A stretch of DNA of 64,000 nucleotides from Streptomyces kaniharaensis (GCF_009569385.1 NZ_WBOF01000001.1:2118001-2182000), one strand, 5' to 3'; numbered from the stretch's first letter, positions 30,303-41,205 are shown. Program-made: numbers and translations. Notes: generated from the sequence alone by a model not told the origin.

Positions 30303-31454
30303 CTACTCCGCCTTGAGCCGGCGCGACAGCAGCCACGGCTCGACCAGGCCGAGCCCGCGCACCGGGCGGCGCCACATCGGCTGGAGGTTGAAGCGGTGCC
30401 CGGCGTCCGGGCCCGGCACCGGCAGGCCGGAGGCCGGCATCCCGGCGGCGGCCGAGAGCGCCTCGGCGAGGCCGGGCCCGTCCGTGTCGGCGGGCGCGAC
30501 GCTGCCGTTCTGCTCCAGCGCGGCAGCGAACTCGCCGTCGATCAGCACGGCGTCCTTGGGGGCGATCGAGGTGAGCCGGCTGGCCAGGTTGACGGTGGTG
30601 CCGAAGACGTCGCCCATCCGCGAGGTGACGGTGCCGAAGGCCATGCCGACCCGCAGCGCGGGGATGGTGTCGTCCTCGGCCAGCGCCTCGATCAGGCTGA
30701 GCGCGATCTCGGCGGCGGTCGCCGGGTCCTCGGAGACGTAGAGGATCTCGTCGCCGAGGGTCTTGATGACCCGGCCGCCCTGCCCGACGATCAGGTCGGA
30801 GCAGGTGTTCTCGAAGGTCTCGACGAGTTCGCCGAGTTCCTCCTCCTCCAGCCGGCGGGAGAGCCGGGTGAAGCCCACCAGGTCGGCGAAGCCGACGGCG
30901 AGCCGGCCGCTGGTCATCTCGTGGTCCTCGGCGGCCTGGACGACCCGGCCGGTGACGGCGGCGAGCTGGCGCCGCCAGACGTAGACGAGGAACTGCTCGA
31001 GCTCGGGCAGCAGCAGTTCGACCAGCGGGTAGGCGACGTCGGCGCGGGTCAGGCCGGGTTCGACGGACTGGGTGAGGTTCTCCAGGAACGTGTCCATCTG
31101 CCAGCCGGCCAGCCGCGCGGTGGTCTGTCCGGTGGAGCGGGCCACCTGGATCGCCATCGACTCGCTGAGCAGGCCGGACTCGACCAGGCCGGCGAGCCTG
31201 CGCAGCGCGATCACGTCACCGTCGGTGAGCGCCCGGGACTGCCCGATGTCGGGGAAGCCCATGGCCCGCCAGAACCGGGTGGCCAGCTCCATCGGGACGT
31301 CGGCGGCGCGCGCGGCCTGGTACGGGGTGTAGCGGCGTGGCGCGTCCAGGATCAGGCGTTCGAGTTCGAGCGCGACCGTCTGGTCGTGGGTGCCCGCCGT
31401 CCCGCCGCTGCTGCCGTCCTCTGCCACCGGTCCGTCCCCGTGCGGTTGCCGCAC
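30303..31454 (-). CDS. cya: Class III adenylate cyclase
   Basis: A 383-residue soluble cyclase that makes cAMP from ATP. Residues 25-175 look like the adenylate cyclase regulatory domain known from mycobacterial Rv1264 (RRYTPYQAARAADVP, then SRALTDGDVIALRRL). The catalytic domain follows: metal-binding Asp in FADLVGFTRLSRR, the second Asp in KTLGDEILY with the adenine-contact Lys, then DVFGTTVNLASR containing the transition-state Asn and Arg. There are no membrane segments. GTG 31454 follows a GAGG site. In Streptomyces cAMP made by Cya affects germination and differentiation. It neighbours birA on the same strand. Confidence 0.92.
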   Translation of the reverse strand: MRQPHGDGPVAEDGSSGGTAGTHDQTVALELERLILDAPRRYTPYQAARAADVPMELATRFWRAMGFPDIGQSRALTDGDVIALRRLAGLVESGLLSESMAIQVARSTGQTTARLAGWQMDTFLENLTQSVEPGLTRADVAYPLVELLLPELEQFLVYVWRRQLAAVTGRVVQAAEDHEMTSGRLAVGFADLVGFTRLSRRLEEEELGELVETFENTCSDLIVGQGGRVIKTLGDEILYVSEDPATAAEIALSLIEALAEDDTIPALRVGMAFGTVTSRMGDVFGTTVNLASRLTSIAPKDAVLIDGEFAAALEQNGSVAPADTDGPGLAEALSAAAGMPASGLPVPGPDAGHRFNLQPMWRRPVRGLGLVEPWLLSRRLKAE

Positions 31455-31597
31455 TTGCCTCGTGTCCTGCCTGTTCGGGCGCGCCCGCCACCCGGCGGGC
31501 AGTGGCGCGCCTCACACCGCTGCCAGGTGGAATGTTCGCACGGAATCGCGTGATCCGGAGCATCCGCCCGAGTCAAAGGGAGGTGAAGACTGCCGTT

Positions 31598-32491
31598 TCA
31601 GCGGGCTTCGGGGCGCACGTGGACGACGTCTCCCGCGCCCACCGCGCGCCGTGCGCCGTCGGGGGTGCGCACCACCAGGCGCCCGTCGCCGTCGACGGCC
31701 ACCGCCTCGCCGGTGAGCTCGCGGTCGCCCGGGAGGTGCACCCTGACCTGGCGGCCGAGCGTGGTGCAGCGGTCCACGTAGGCGGGGAGCAGTTCGCTGG
31801 CGTGCGGGTCGCCGGCGGTGGCCGTCCAGTCGGCGTACAGGTCGGCGAACTCGCGCAGCAGGGCGCGCAGCAGTATGGCCCGGTCCGTGACCGTGGCGCC
31901 GGCCAGCGCGAGGGAGGCGGCGGTGGGGACGGGCAGTTCGGCGTCGCGCAGCGAGACGTTGATGCCGAGACCGACGACGACCGCGCCGCCGCTCAGCTCG
32001 GTGAGGATGCCGCCGAGCTTGCGTTCCACGCCGTCGATCTCCACCTGGAGGTCGTTGGGCCACTTCAGCCCGACCTCCACCCCGGCGACCCGGCTCAGCG
32101 TGCTGGCGGCGGCCACGCCGACCAGGATCGGCAGCCAGCCGTACCGCTCGACCGGTACCTCCTCGGGACGCAGCAGGACGGAGAGGAACAGCCCGGACCG
32201 AGCCGGCGCCGTCCACTGCCGCTCCAGCCGCCCACGCCCGGCGCTCTGCGCCTCGGCCACCAGGACGGCCCCCTGCGGCGCGCCGGCCCGGGCCCGGGCC
32301 GCGAGGTCGTTGTTGGTGGAGCCGGTCTCGGTGACGACGTCGAGCGAGGTCCAGAGCCCGCCGGGGAGCACCAGGTCGCGGCGCAGCGCCTCCTCGTCCA
32401 GCGGCGGCCGGTCCAGGTCGGTCCACGGCGACGGCCCGACATGGCCGAGGCCGCGCAGTCCACTGCGGCGGGGGGATTCGGGTGCGGTCAT
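31598..32491 (-). CDS. birA: Biotin--[acetyl-CoA carboxylase] ligase
   Basis: A 297-residue biotin protein ligase, which activates biotin with ATP and attaches it to the lysine of biotin carrier domains. The biotinyl-AMP motif is SAGRGRLERQW (near residue 88), KWPNDLQVEIDG lies near residue 145, and GGILTEL follows; the C-terminal SH3-like domain ends the protein. The N-terminal helix-turn-helix of E. coli BirA is missing, so it is an enzyme only. It is divergent from pccB; the AccA2 biotin carrier encoded at 36621-38396 is its expected substrate. Confidence 0.93.
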   Translation of the reverse strand: MTAPESPRRSGLRGLGHVGPSPWTDLDRPPLDEEALRRDLVLPGGLWTSLDVVTETGSTNNDLAARARAGAPQGAVLVAEAQSAGRGRLERQWTAPARSGLFLSVLLRPEEVPVERYGWLPILVGVAAASTLSRVAGVEVGLKWPNDLQVEIDGVERKLGGILTELSGGAVVVGLGINVSLRDAELPVPTAASLALAGATVTDRAILLRALLREFADLYADWTATAGDPHASELLPAYVDRCTTLGRQVRVHLPGDRELTGEAVAVDGDGRLVVRTPDGARRAVGAGDVVHVRPEAR

Positions 32492-32711
32492 GGCCAGAAG
32501 ACTAGAGGCGTAGGCCGCCCGATTGTCCCGCAGAACGGGCGTTAACAACACTGTGTCGCTGACCATAACGGCTGGACATTACGTTGGCCCTCCGTGCTGG
32601 CTACGCTACTCAACGGTAGTTCGCAGCGCCGCCCTGCCCTCCTGCGCGAGCCCCGTTCCGGCCCGCGCGCAACCGAACAGGTCGCGGCCGATGATCAGGG
32701 AGAGCCACCGG

Positions 32712-34313
<1,602 letters not shown>

Positions 34314-34353
34314 GCCCCTGCCCCGAACACGGCCGTCGCGAGAGGATTGAGCC

Positions 34354-34575
34354 ATGGCCCCGATCCACGTGCTGCACGGGCAGCCGACCCCCGAGGAGCT
34401 GGCCACCGTCCTGGCGGTGGTCCAGGCCCGGGCCGCCGCCGCGCAGGCCGCCGCCGAGGCGGCGCGCCGGGCCGGCGTCGGCCCGGCCTCCCCGTGGAAC
34501 GACCGCGCCCGCCTGCTCCGTCCGGCGATCCGCCCCGGCGTCAACGCCTGGCGGACGTCCGGCTGGGCGAACTGA
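34354..34575 (+). CDS. pccE: Acyl-CoA carboxylase epsilon subunit
   Basis: A 73-residue protein of the actinobacterial carboxylase epsilon family, which binds and activates the alpha-beta complex. It has the family outline: an N-terminal strand (IHVLHGQPTPEELATVLAVV), an Ala-rich helix and a C-terminal motif SPWNDRARLLRP...WRTSGWAN. It follows pccB in the same operon and is closed by a hairpin. It is small and often missed in annotation. Confidence 0.9.
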   Translation: MAPIHVLHGQPTPEELATVLAVVQARAAAAQAAAEAARRAGVGPASPWNDRARLLRPAIRPGVNAWRTSGWAN

Positions 34576-34595
34576 GCGCACACCGGAACACCCCG

Positions 34596-34632
34596 CGGAG
34601 TGGGAAGTCGGCCGGGCCGCCTTCCCACTCCG
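34596..34632 (+). terminator. Terminator of the pccB-epsilon operon
   Basis: A perfect 12-bp stem (34596-34607 with 34621-34632), 20 bp after the epsilon stop codon. The left arm extended by five bases matches 640-656 exactly. Confidence 0.75.
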
Positions 34633-34668
34633 TGCACGTACCGGCGCCTGCGCCCGGATCACCGGAAA

Positions 34669-34688
34669 CCTGAGTACGGATACTCAGG
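34669..34688 (+). promoter_or_regulatory. Inverted repeat before the small membrane ORF
   Basis: CCTGAGTA-CGGA-TACTCAGG is a perfect inverted repeat (8-bp arms), 33 bp before the GTG of the 45-residue ORF. It contains GATACT, a fair -10-like hexamer. Operator or promoter function is inferred. Confidence 0.45.
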
Positions 34689-34721
34689 CGCCCCACCCAC
34701 CGCGCGACGCACCCTGGACAG

Positions 34722-34859
34722 GTGCTCTGGTCAGACCCCCGCGACGAGCCGTCCCCGGAAGCCCGCCGCGTGCAGGAGAAGATGCGCCGCGCCGGCCGGG
34801 TGCTCGCCGCCTTCGCCCTCGTGATCGCCGTCCTGCTCTTACTGGCCACCAAGTTGTGA
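34722..34859 (+). CDS. 45-residue single-pass membrane protein with a TTA codon
   Basis: The GTG at 34722 opens a 45-codon frame: a charged first half (LWSDPRDEPSPEARRVQEKM), then a basic turn and one hydrophobic helix (VLAAFALVIAVLLLLA) ending TKL. It looks like a real membrane microprotein. The codon at 34839-34841 is TTA, the leucine codon read only by the bldA tRNA in Streptomyces, so translation may be limited to late growth. It lies between the epsilon-subunit terminator and maf. No obvious ribosome site is present. Its role is unknown. Confidence 0.55.
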   Translation: MLWSDPRDEPSPEARRVQEKMRRAGRVLAAFALVIAVLLLLATKL

Positions 34860-34906
34860 CCCCGAGCGCGCGCCCTCACCCGAACGGCGGACACCGGCAC
34901 ACCCCC

Positions 34907-34912
34907 TACGCT
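34907..34912 (+). promoter_or_regulatory. -10 element of maf (leaderless start)
   Basis: TACGCT ends 7 nt before the maf ATG at 34920. With usual spacing, transcription would start at or next to the A of the start codon, so the mRNA would lack a leader. No ribosome site is present, which fits. Confidence 0.6.
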
Positions 34913-34919
34913 GGTGGGC

Positions 34920-35522
34920 ATGACCGACCCGCGCACCCTCGTCCTCGCCTCCGCCTCCCCCGCCCGCCTCGGGCTGCTGCGCCAGGCGGGCCTCGACCCG
35001 CGCGTGGTGGTCAGCGGCGTCGACGAGGACGCGATCAGCGCGGCCACCCCGGGCGAGCTCGCGCTCGTCCTCGCCGAGGCCAAGGCCAAGGCCGTCGCCG
35101 CGGAGCTCACCGACGGCGAGCTGGTGATCGGCTGCGACTCCGTCCTGGAGCTGGACGGCCGGGCCCTCGGCAAGCCCGCCGACGCCGCCGACGCGCTCGC
35201 CCGCTGGCAGTCCATGCGCGGCCGCTCCGGCGTGCTGCGCACCGGCCACTGCGTGATCGACACCGTGACCGGCGAGCAGTCCTCGGCCACCGCCTCCACC
35301 ACCGTCCGCTTCGGCACCCCGGACGACGCCGAGATCGCCGCCTACATCGCCACCGGCGAACCGCTGTACGTGGCAGGGGCGTTCACCCTGGACGGCCGCT
35401 CGGCGCCGTTCGTCGAGGGCATCGACGGCGACCCGGGCAACGTCATCGGCCTCTCGCTGCCGCTGCTGCGCACCCTGCTCGCCGACCTGGGCGTGCGCAT
35501 CACCGATCTCTGGGCGAAGTAG
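34920..35522 (+). CDS. maf: Maf-family nucleotide pyrophosphatase
   Basis: A 200-residue Maf/ham1-fold house-cleaning enzyme that hydrolyses nucleoside triphosphates such as dTTP or UTP, or modified nucleotides. The family motifs are [16 protein letters not shown] (residues 8-23), the catalytic [18 protein letters not shown] near residue 75, and the C-terminal [14 protein letters not shown]. Members of this kind take part in septum regulation or nucleotide quality control. The start is taken at ATG 34920 because of the -10 spacing; GTG 34914 is the alternative. It stands alone between the microprotein and the unknown gene. Confidence 0.93.
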   Translation: MTDPRTLVLASASPARLGLLRQAGLDPRVVVSGVDEDAISAATPGELALVLAEAKAKAVAAELTDGELVIGCDSVLELDGRALGKPADAADALARWQSMRGRSGVLRTGHCVIDTVTGEQSSATASTTVRFGTPDDAEIAAYIATGEPLYVAGAFTLDGRSAPFVEGIDGDPGNVIGLSLPLLRTLLADLGVRITDLWAK

Positions 35523-35652
35523 CCCAGCCGCCAACTTCCCTTTCCCGAACGCCATTTGACGCACAACCAGCATCAACTCAGGCGCCATCGATGGTCGCGG
35601 CAGGCACCCCCCGCTAGGCTGTCCGCCGTTTCGAACGGGAGGGGACGCACCG

Positions 35653-36399
35653 ATGACCGACAGCGTGCTCAACGTGGTGCTGGGACTGGTGGCCAGCGCG
35701 ATCAGCGCGGGGCTCGGCTGGCTCGCCCAGGCCCTGCGGCGGCGCCGCAAGGTCGAGCGGGTCCGGGCGTTCTTCGGGCTGCCCGCCGGCGGCGAGTGCC
35801 TGATAGTGGTGAACCAGCATCCCGTCTCCCCCAGCGCGAAGAGTGTCTCGCGCAACGACGTGTACGCGCTGATGGAGCTGGCCGCCCTCGTCAAGGAGTG
35901 CGGGGCGCAGGCCGAGCTGGTCCCGCACGACGACGTCCGCCAAGGCCTCGGCAACAAGGCCGAGTTCTGCATCGGCGGCCCGGTCAGCAACGAGCGGACG
36001 GCGGCGCACCTGGCGTCCTGGCTGCCCGGAGCGAGCTATGCGCAGGACCCGGACGGCCAGGTGTCGGTCCTGACGGTCGGCACCGAGGAGTACCGGTACG
36101 GGAAGGAGACCGAGCCCACCGGCGGCCACTCCTTCGTGCTGCTCGCCCGGCTGCATCCGACGCCTGGCAGCCGGCCGGCCTTCCTCATCGCGGGCCAGAC
36201 CGCCGTCGCCAACCACGCCGCCGTCCGCTACCTGGTCGCCAACCACCGCAGGCTCGCCCGCCGGCACGCCCAGGCCGGGACCTTCGTGCTCGTCCTCAAG
36301 GTCGTCAATCCCAAGGCTTACGGCCCCGACGTCGTCGAGCTCGCCGCCGACGTGACGGCCGACGCCCTGCGCCGCACCCCGGTGTCCAGTGCCGCTTGA
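35653..36399 (+). CDS. Unrecognised membrane-anchored protein
   Basis: A 248-residue protein without a family I can name. Residues 4-27 form one hydrophobic helix ([20 protein letters not shown]) followed by basic residues (RRRRK), so the rest lies in the cytosol. The soluble part has alternating strands and helices ([72 protein letters not shown]), a pattern of a Rossmann-like or nucleotide-binding fold; this is guesswork. Start ATG 35653 follows GGGAGGGG. It is a single gene between maf and accA2 with a -35/-10-like pair (TTTGAC, TAGGCT) upstream. Confidence 0.6.
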   Translation: MTDSVLNVVLGLVASAISAGLGWLAQALRRRRKVERVRAFFGLPAGGECLIVVNQHPVSPSAKSVSRNDVYALMELAALVKECGAQAELVPHDDVRQGLGNKAEFCIGGPVSNERTAAHLASWLPGASYAQDPDGQVSVLTVGTEEYRYGKETEPTGGHSFVLLARLHPTPGSRPAFLIAGQTAVANHAAVRYLVANHRRLARRHAQAGTFVLVLKVVNPKAYGPDVVELAADVTADALRRTPVSSAA

Positions 36400-36620
36400 G
36401 TGTGGCTAAGGCCACCGCCGCGCCACGCCGCCGCGTCGGCAGGCCCCGTCCCGCGGCCCGATCCGGCCGCACGGACCCCTACCTGCGACGTCGTCCGCCG
36501 AGCCCTCCAGAGGGCCGCCGGATACATCACGGTCCGTGTGGGATAGTTCACAACCTGGGGCTACTCGCCGGTACCGCCCAGGAATCCATAGACTCGACCA
36601 GGTTCAAGAAGGGAGCCACA

Positions 36621-38396
36621 GTGCGCAAGGTGCTCATCGCCAACCGCGGGGAAATCGCCGTCCGCGTCGCCCGGGCCTGCTCGGACGCCGGTATCGCCAG
36701 CGTCGCCGTCTACGCCGAGCCGGACCGGGATGCGCTGCACGTCCGCGCGGCCGACGAGGCTTACGCGCTGGGCGGTGACACCCCCGGCACCAGTTACCTG
36801 GACATCGCCAAGGTCCTGAAGGCCGCCGCGGACTCGGGGGCCGACGCCGTCCACCCCGGCTACGGCTTTCTGTCGGAGAACGCCGACTTCGCCCAGGCCG
36901 TCATCGACGCGGGCCTGACCTGGATCGGCCCGCCGCCGCAGGCGATCCGTGACCTCGGTGACAAGGTCACCGCCCGGCACGTGGCGCAGCGCGCCGGTGC
37001 CCCGCTGGTGGCCGGCACCCCGGACCCTGTCTCGGGCGCCGACGAGGTGGTCACGTTCGCGCGGGAGCACGGCCTTCCGGTCGCCATCAAGGCGGCGTTC
37101 GGCGGCGGCGGTCGCGGCCTGAAGGTCGCCCGCACGCTGGAGGAGATCCCGGAGCTGTACGAGTCCGCGGTGCGCGAGGCGGTCGCCGCCTTCGGTCGCG
37201 GCGAGTGCTTCGTCGAGCGCTACCTGGACAACCCGCGCCACGTCGAGACCCAGTGCCTCGCCGACAAGCACGGCAACGTCGTGGTCGTCTCGACCCGTGA
37301 CTGCTCGCTGCAGCGCCGGCACCAGAAGCTGGTCGAGGAGGCGCCCGCGCCGTTCCTGACCGACGAGCAGAACGCCGAGCTGTACCGCGCCTCCAAGGCC
37401 ATCCTGAAGGAGGCCGGCTACGTCGGTGCCGGCACCTGCGAGTTCCTCGTCGCCCTGGACGGCACGATCTCCTTCCTGGAGGTCAACACCCGTCTCCAGG
37501 TCGAGCACCCGGTGACCGAGGAGGTCACCGGCATCGACCTGGTCCGCGAGATGTTCCGCGTCGCCGACGGCGAGGAGCTGGGCTACGGCGACCCTGAGGT
37601 CCGCGGCCACTCCTTCGAGTTCCGCATCAACGGCGAGGACCCGGGCCGGGGCTTCCTGCCCGCGCCCGGCACCGTCACGCTGTTCGCCGCGCCGTCCGGC
37701 CCGGGTGTCCGTCTGGACTCCGGCGTCGAGACCGGCTCGGTCATCGGCCCCGCCTGGGACTCGCTGCTGGCCAAGCTGATCGTCACCGGCCGCGACCGCA
37801 AGCAGGCCCTGGAGCGCGCCAAGCGCGCCCTTTCCGAGTTCAAGGTCGAGGGCATGGCCACGGCCATCCCGTTCCACCAGGCCGTCGTCGTCGACCCGGC
37901 GTTCGCGCCCGAGGTCCACGGCAGCGACGAGCCGTTCAAGGTCTACACCCGGTGGATCGAGACCGAGTTCGACAACACCATCCCCGCGTTCGCCGGCGCC
38001 CCCGGTGAGGGCGAGGAGGCCGAGGGCCGCGAGACCGTCGTGGTCGAGGTCGGCGGCAAGCGGATCGAGGTCTCGCTGCCGTCCTCCCTGGGCGTCTCGG
38101 CGGCCCCGGCGGCGGGCGCGGCGGGTGCCGCGAAGGCCAAGCGCCGGGTGGGTGCCAAGAAGGCCGGTTCAGCCGTCAGCGGCGACACGCTGGCCTCGCC
38201 GATGCAGGGCACCATCGTCAAGGTCGCCGTCGAGGAGGGCCAGGTCGTCGCCGAGGGCGAGCTGATCGTGGTCCTGGAGGCGATGAAGATGGAGCAGCCG
38301 CTGAACGCGCACAAGGCGGGCACCGTGGTCGGCCTGAAGGCCGAGGTGGGCGCGAGCGTCAGCAGCGGCGCGGCGCTCTGCGAGATCAAGGACTGA
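36621..38396 (+). CDS. accA2: Acyl-CoA carboxylase alpha subunit (biotin carboxylase + carrier)
   Basis: A 591-residue alpha subunit that carboxylates its own biotin using ATP and bicarbonate, then serves carboxyltransferases such as PccB. Residues 1-450 are biotin carboxylase ([15 protein letters not shown]-grasp loop FGGGGRGLK, metal site [15 protein letters not shown]). An Ala-rich linker follows. The C-terminal biotinyl domain has the target lysine in LEAMKMEQP, 35 residues from the end. The GTG at 36621 has a GGGAG site, and TAGACT at 36589-36594 is a likely -10. It is closed by a UUCG-loop hairpin. BirA, encoded nearby, would biotinylate it. Confidence 0.95.
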   Translation: MRKVLIANRGEIAVRVARACSDAGIASVAVYAEPDRDALHVRAADEAYALGGDTPGTSYLDIAKVLKAAADSGADAVHPGYGFLSENADFAQAVIDAGLTWIGPPPQAIRDLGDKVTARHVAQRAGAPLVAGTPDPVSGADEVVTFAREHGLPVAIKAAFGGGGRGLKVARTLEEIPELYESAVREAVAAFGRGECFVERYLDNPRHVETQCLADKHGNVVVVSTRDCSLQRRHQKLVEEAPAPFLTDEQNAELYRASKAILKEAGYVGAGTCEFLVALDGTISFLEVNTRLQVEHPVTEEVTGIDLVREMFRVADGEELGYGDPEVRGHSFEFRINGEDPGRGFLPAPGTVTLFAAPSGPGVRLDSGVETGSVIGPAWDSLLAKLIVTGRDRKQALERAKRALSEFKVEGMATAIPFHQAVVVDPAFAPEVHGSDEPFKVYTRWIETEFDNTIPAFAGAPGEGEEAEGRETVVVEVGGKRIEVSLPSSLGVSAAPAAGAAGAAKAKRRVGAKKAGSAVSGDTLASPMQGTIVKVAVEEGQVVAEGELIVVLEAMKMEQPLNAHKAGTVVGLKAEVGASVSSGAALCEIKD

Positions 38397-38426
38397 CGCG
38401 TCCCTCCGGGGACTGACGGACGTCAC

Positions 38427-38464
38427 CGGCCGGTCCGTGCACCTTCGGGTGTGCGGACCGGCCG
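38427..38464. terminator. UUCG-loop terminator between accA2 and the DeoR gene
   Basis: CGGCCGGTCCG (38427-38437) pairs with CGGACCGGCCG (38454-38464); inside, CACC-TTCG-GGTG forms a second stem capped by a UUCG tetraloop. It lies between two converging genes and can serve both. Confidence 0.85.
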
Positions 38465-38488
38465 CGTTTCCGGCTTCGGGCGCCGGGC

Positions 38489-39472
38489 TCACCGCCCGCG
38501 CGGGACGCCCAGTTCGGCCAGCCGCACCGACATGCCGGCCGGGCCGCCGTGCGCGCCGGGGCGGCGCTGGCCGGGCAGCGGGGTGCCGCCGGGGGGCAGG
38601 GCCGCCCGGCGCGCCAGCGGGCCGGGCTGGGTCTGGTGGACGGGGCCGCTGCCGGTGCCGTGCACCGGGGCGTCCCCGGCCGGGGCGGCGCCGAGCGGCG
38701 CGAGGTCGATCTGCACCCCGCGGTCGGCGAGGGCGTCCAGTTCGCGGGCGGTGGAGTCGTCGGCGGTCGCGTGCTCGTCGGTGACCAGCCGCGTGATGGC
38801 CTCGGAGGCGACCGTCTGGAACATGCTGTCCGCGCCGAGCTTGGTGTGGTCGGCGAGGACGATGACCTCGGCGGCCGACTGCACCAACGCCCGGTCCACG
38901 CTCGCGGACAGCATGTTCGCGGTCGAGAGCCCGCGCTCGGCGGTGAGGCCGCTGCCGGAGATGAAGGCCTTGGAGACCCGCAGCCCGTGCAGGGACTGCT
39001 CGGCACCGCTGCCGACCAGCGCGTAGTTGGAGCCCCGCAGGGTGCCGCCGGTCATCACCACCTCCACCCGGTTGGCGTGCGCCAGCGCCTGGGCGACGAG
39101 CAGCGAGTTGGTGACCACGGTGAGGCCGGGCACCCGGGCGAGCCGGCGGGCCAGCTCCTGGGTGGTGGTGCCGGCGCCGACGACCACCTGGTCGCCCTCC
39201 TCCACCAGGCCGGCGGCGAGGTCCGCGATGGCGCTCTTCTCGGCCGCGGAGAGGTGGGTCTTCTGCGGATAACCGGGTTCGCGGCTGAAGCCGCCGGGGA
39301 GCACCGCGCCGCCGTGCCGGCGGTCGAGGAGCCCTTCTGCCTCCAGGGCCCGTACGTCCCGGCGCACGGTCACTTCGGAGGTCTGGACGACGCGGGCCAA
39401 CTCGCGGAGCGACACGGCTCCGTTGGCGCGCACCATTTCGAGGATCAACTGGCGACGTTCTGCTGCAAACAC
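38489..39472 (-). CDS. DeoR-family transcription regulator
   Basis: A 327-residue repressor-type regulator. The N-terminal DeoR winged helix (residues 1-57) has RRQLILEMVRANGAVSLRELA and the recognition region TSEVTVRRDVRALEAEGLLDR. The ligand domain (residues 75-235) has the phosphosugar-binding pattern VGAGTTTQELAR and TNSLLVAQAL. A Pro/Gly-rich tail of about 85 residues follows, longer than usual. The GTG at 39472 has TACCGT (39485-39480) ending 7 nt before it, so the mRNA is probably leaderless. DeoR proteins classically sense deoxyribose or sugar phosphates, so this is a candidate regulator for the nucleoside palindromes downstream; that link is inferred. Confidence 0.85.
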   Translation of the reverse strand: MFAAERRQLILEMVRANGAVSLRELARVVQTSEVTVRRDVRALEAEGLLDRRHGGAVLPGGFSREPGYPQKTHLSAAEKSAIADLAAGLVEEGDQVVVGAGTTTQELARRLARVPGLTVVTNSLLVAQALAHANRVEVVMTGGTLRGSNYALVGSGAEQSLHGLRVSKAFISGSGLTAERGLSTANMLSASVDRALVQSAAEVIVLADHTKLGADSMFQTVASEAITRLVTDEHATADDSTARELDALADRGVQIDLAPLGAAPAGDAPVHGTGSGPVHQTQPGPLARRAALPPGGTPLPGQRRPGAHGGPAGMSVRLAELGVPRGR

Positions 39473-39627
39473 AGAACCGACGGTAACCTGCGTGACCGTC
39501 TGCTTTCAGGCGTTTGCAGCTGGTAGCCGGAAATGCTCGCGCACGAGCGGCGCATGACCGTACAATACGCGCCGTCAGCAATCCGGAACTGCGCCCGCCG
39601 TCCGGGTGACGACCGGTCATGCGCGAA

Positions 39628-39653
39628 GGGCGGCCACCGATCGGTGACCGCCC
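39628..39653 (-). terminator. Terminator of the flavoprotein reductase gene
   Basis: 13-bp arms (39628-39640 and 39641-39653) with one mismatch, 19 bp past the minus-strand reductase stop codon. Confidence 0.7.
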
Positions 39654-39672
39654 TCAACTGTGCCCCGAATGC

Positions 39673-41118
39673 TCAGGATTCGCCCTCGGACCGCTTGCGG
39701 ATGTGCAGCTGCCGGGCAGCCTCGGCGGTCGAGCCGGAGACGGACGGGTAGACGGTGAAGGCGCTGGCCACCTGTTCGACCGTCAGATTGGCGTCCACCG
39801 CGAGCGAGATCGAGTGGATCAGCTCGCTGGCGCGCGGGGCGACCACGACGCCGCCGACGACGATGCCGGTGCCCGGGCGGCAGAACAGCTTCACGAAGCC
39901 GTCCCGGATGCCCTGCATCTTGGCCCGCGGGTTGCCGCGCAGCGGCAGCTTGACCTCGACCGCGTCCATCTTGCCGGCCTGCACGTCGGCCGCGGTGTAG
40001 CCGACGGTGGCGATCTCCGGATCGGTGAAGACGTTGGAGGCGACGGTCTTCAGGTTCAGCGGCTGCACCGCGTCGCCGAGCGCGTGGTACATCGCGATCC
40101 GGCCCTGCATGGCGGCCACCGAGGCGAGCATGAAGACGCCGGTGCAGTCGCCGGCCGCGTACACGCCCGGGGCGCCGGTGCGGGAGACCCGGTCGACCTG
40201 GATCTGGCCCCAGTCGTTGAGCTTGACCCCGGCCTCCTCCAGGCCCATGTCCGCGGTGTTGGGGATCGAGCCGACCGCCATCAGGCAGTGCGTGCCCTCG
40301 ATCACCGTGCCGTCGGAGAGGGTGACCTCGACCTTGTCGCCGATGCGCTTGGCGCTCTCGGCGCGCGAGCGGCTCATCACGTTCATCCCGCGGCGGCGGA
40401 AGACGTCCTCCAGCACCTCGGCGGCGTCCGGGTCCTCGCCGGGCAGCACCCGGTCGCGCGAGGAGACCAGGGTGACCTTCGAGCCGAGTGCCTGGTAGGC
40501 GCCGGCGAACTCGGCGCCGGTGACGCCGGAGCCGACCACGATCAGCTCGCGGGGCAGCTCCTCCAGGTCGTACACCTGGGTCCAGGTGAGGATCCGCTCG
40601 CCATCCGGCTGGGCGTCCGGCAGCTCGCGCGGGTGGGCACCGGTCGCGATCAGCACGGCGTCGGCGCGCAGCGACTGCACGGTGCCGTCGGGCGCGTCCA
40701 CCAGCACCTCGCGGGAGCCGTCCACGGCCTGCCCGCCGGCGCCGAGCCGGCCCCGGCCGCGCAGCACGGTGACGCCGGCCCGGGTGACGGACTGGGTGAT
40801 GTCGTGGGACTGCGCGATCGCCAGGCGCTTCACACGGCGGTTGACCTTGCCGAGGTCCACGCCGATGACCCGGGCGGCCTGCTCGTTCGGGGGCGTGTCG
40901 TCCGCGACGATGATGCCCAGTTCCTCGTACGAGCTGTCGAAGGTGGTCATCACCTCCGCGGTCGCGATCAGCGTCTTCGACGGCACGCAGTCCGTGAGCA
41001 CCGCCGATCCGCCCAGACCGTCGCGGTCGACGACGGTCACCTCCGCGCCGAGCTGTGCGGCCACCAGAGCCGCCTCGTAGCCGCCGGGTCCGCCACCGAT
41101 GATCACGATCCGAGTCAC
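39673..41118 (-). CDS. lpdA: LpdA-like NAD(P)H:quinone flavoprotein reductase
   Basis: A 481-residue flavoprotein of the lipoamide dehydrogenase fold: FAD Rossmann motif IIGGGPGGYEA at residues 6-16, NAD(P) motif VVGSGVTGAEFA near residue 188, FAD site GVYAAGDCTG near residue 325, and the C-terminal dimer domain. The usual redox disulfide CxxxxC is missing: the segment reads GGSAVLTDCVPSK, keeping only the second Cys. True dihydrolipoamide dehydrogenase or mercuric reductase activity is therefore unlikely; M. tuberculosis LpdA, which reduces quinones, has the same loss. GACAAT (41131-41126) lies 7 nt before the GTG at 41118, suggesting a leaderless mRNA; ATG 41127 is the alternative start. 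Confidence 0.85.
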   Translation of the reverse strand: MTRIVIIGGGPGGYEAALVAAQLGAEVTVVDRDGLGGSAVLTDCVPSKTLIATAEVMTTFDSSYEELGIIVADDTPPNEQAARVIGVDLGKVNRRVKRLAIAQSHDITQSVTRAGVTVLRGRGRLGAGGQAVDGSREVLVDAPDGTVQSLRADAVLIATGAHPRELPDAQPDGERILTWTQVYDLEELPRELIVVGSGVTGAEFAGAYQALGSKVTLVSSRDRVLPGEDPDAAEVLEDVFRRRGMNVMSRSRAESAKRIGDKVEVTLSDGTVIEGTHCLMAVGSIPNTADMGLEEAGVKLNDWGQIQVDRVSRTGAPGVYAAGDCTGVFMLASVAAMQGRIAMYHALGDAVQPLNLKTVASNVFTDPEIATVGYTAADVQAGKMDAVEVKLPLRGNPRAKMQGIRDGFVKLFCRPGTGIVVGGVVVAPRASELIHSISLAVDANLTVEQVASAFTVYPSVSGSTAEAARQLHIRKRSEGES

Positions 41119-41205
41119 GTGCACCATTGTCCCGCACGCCCGGAGCGCTGCCACGCCGGGGTACGGGCTTCTGTGCGATCGCCCAGTCGCCGTAGTCTGG
41201 CCCGC

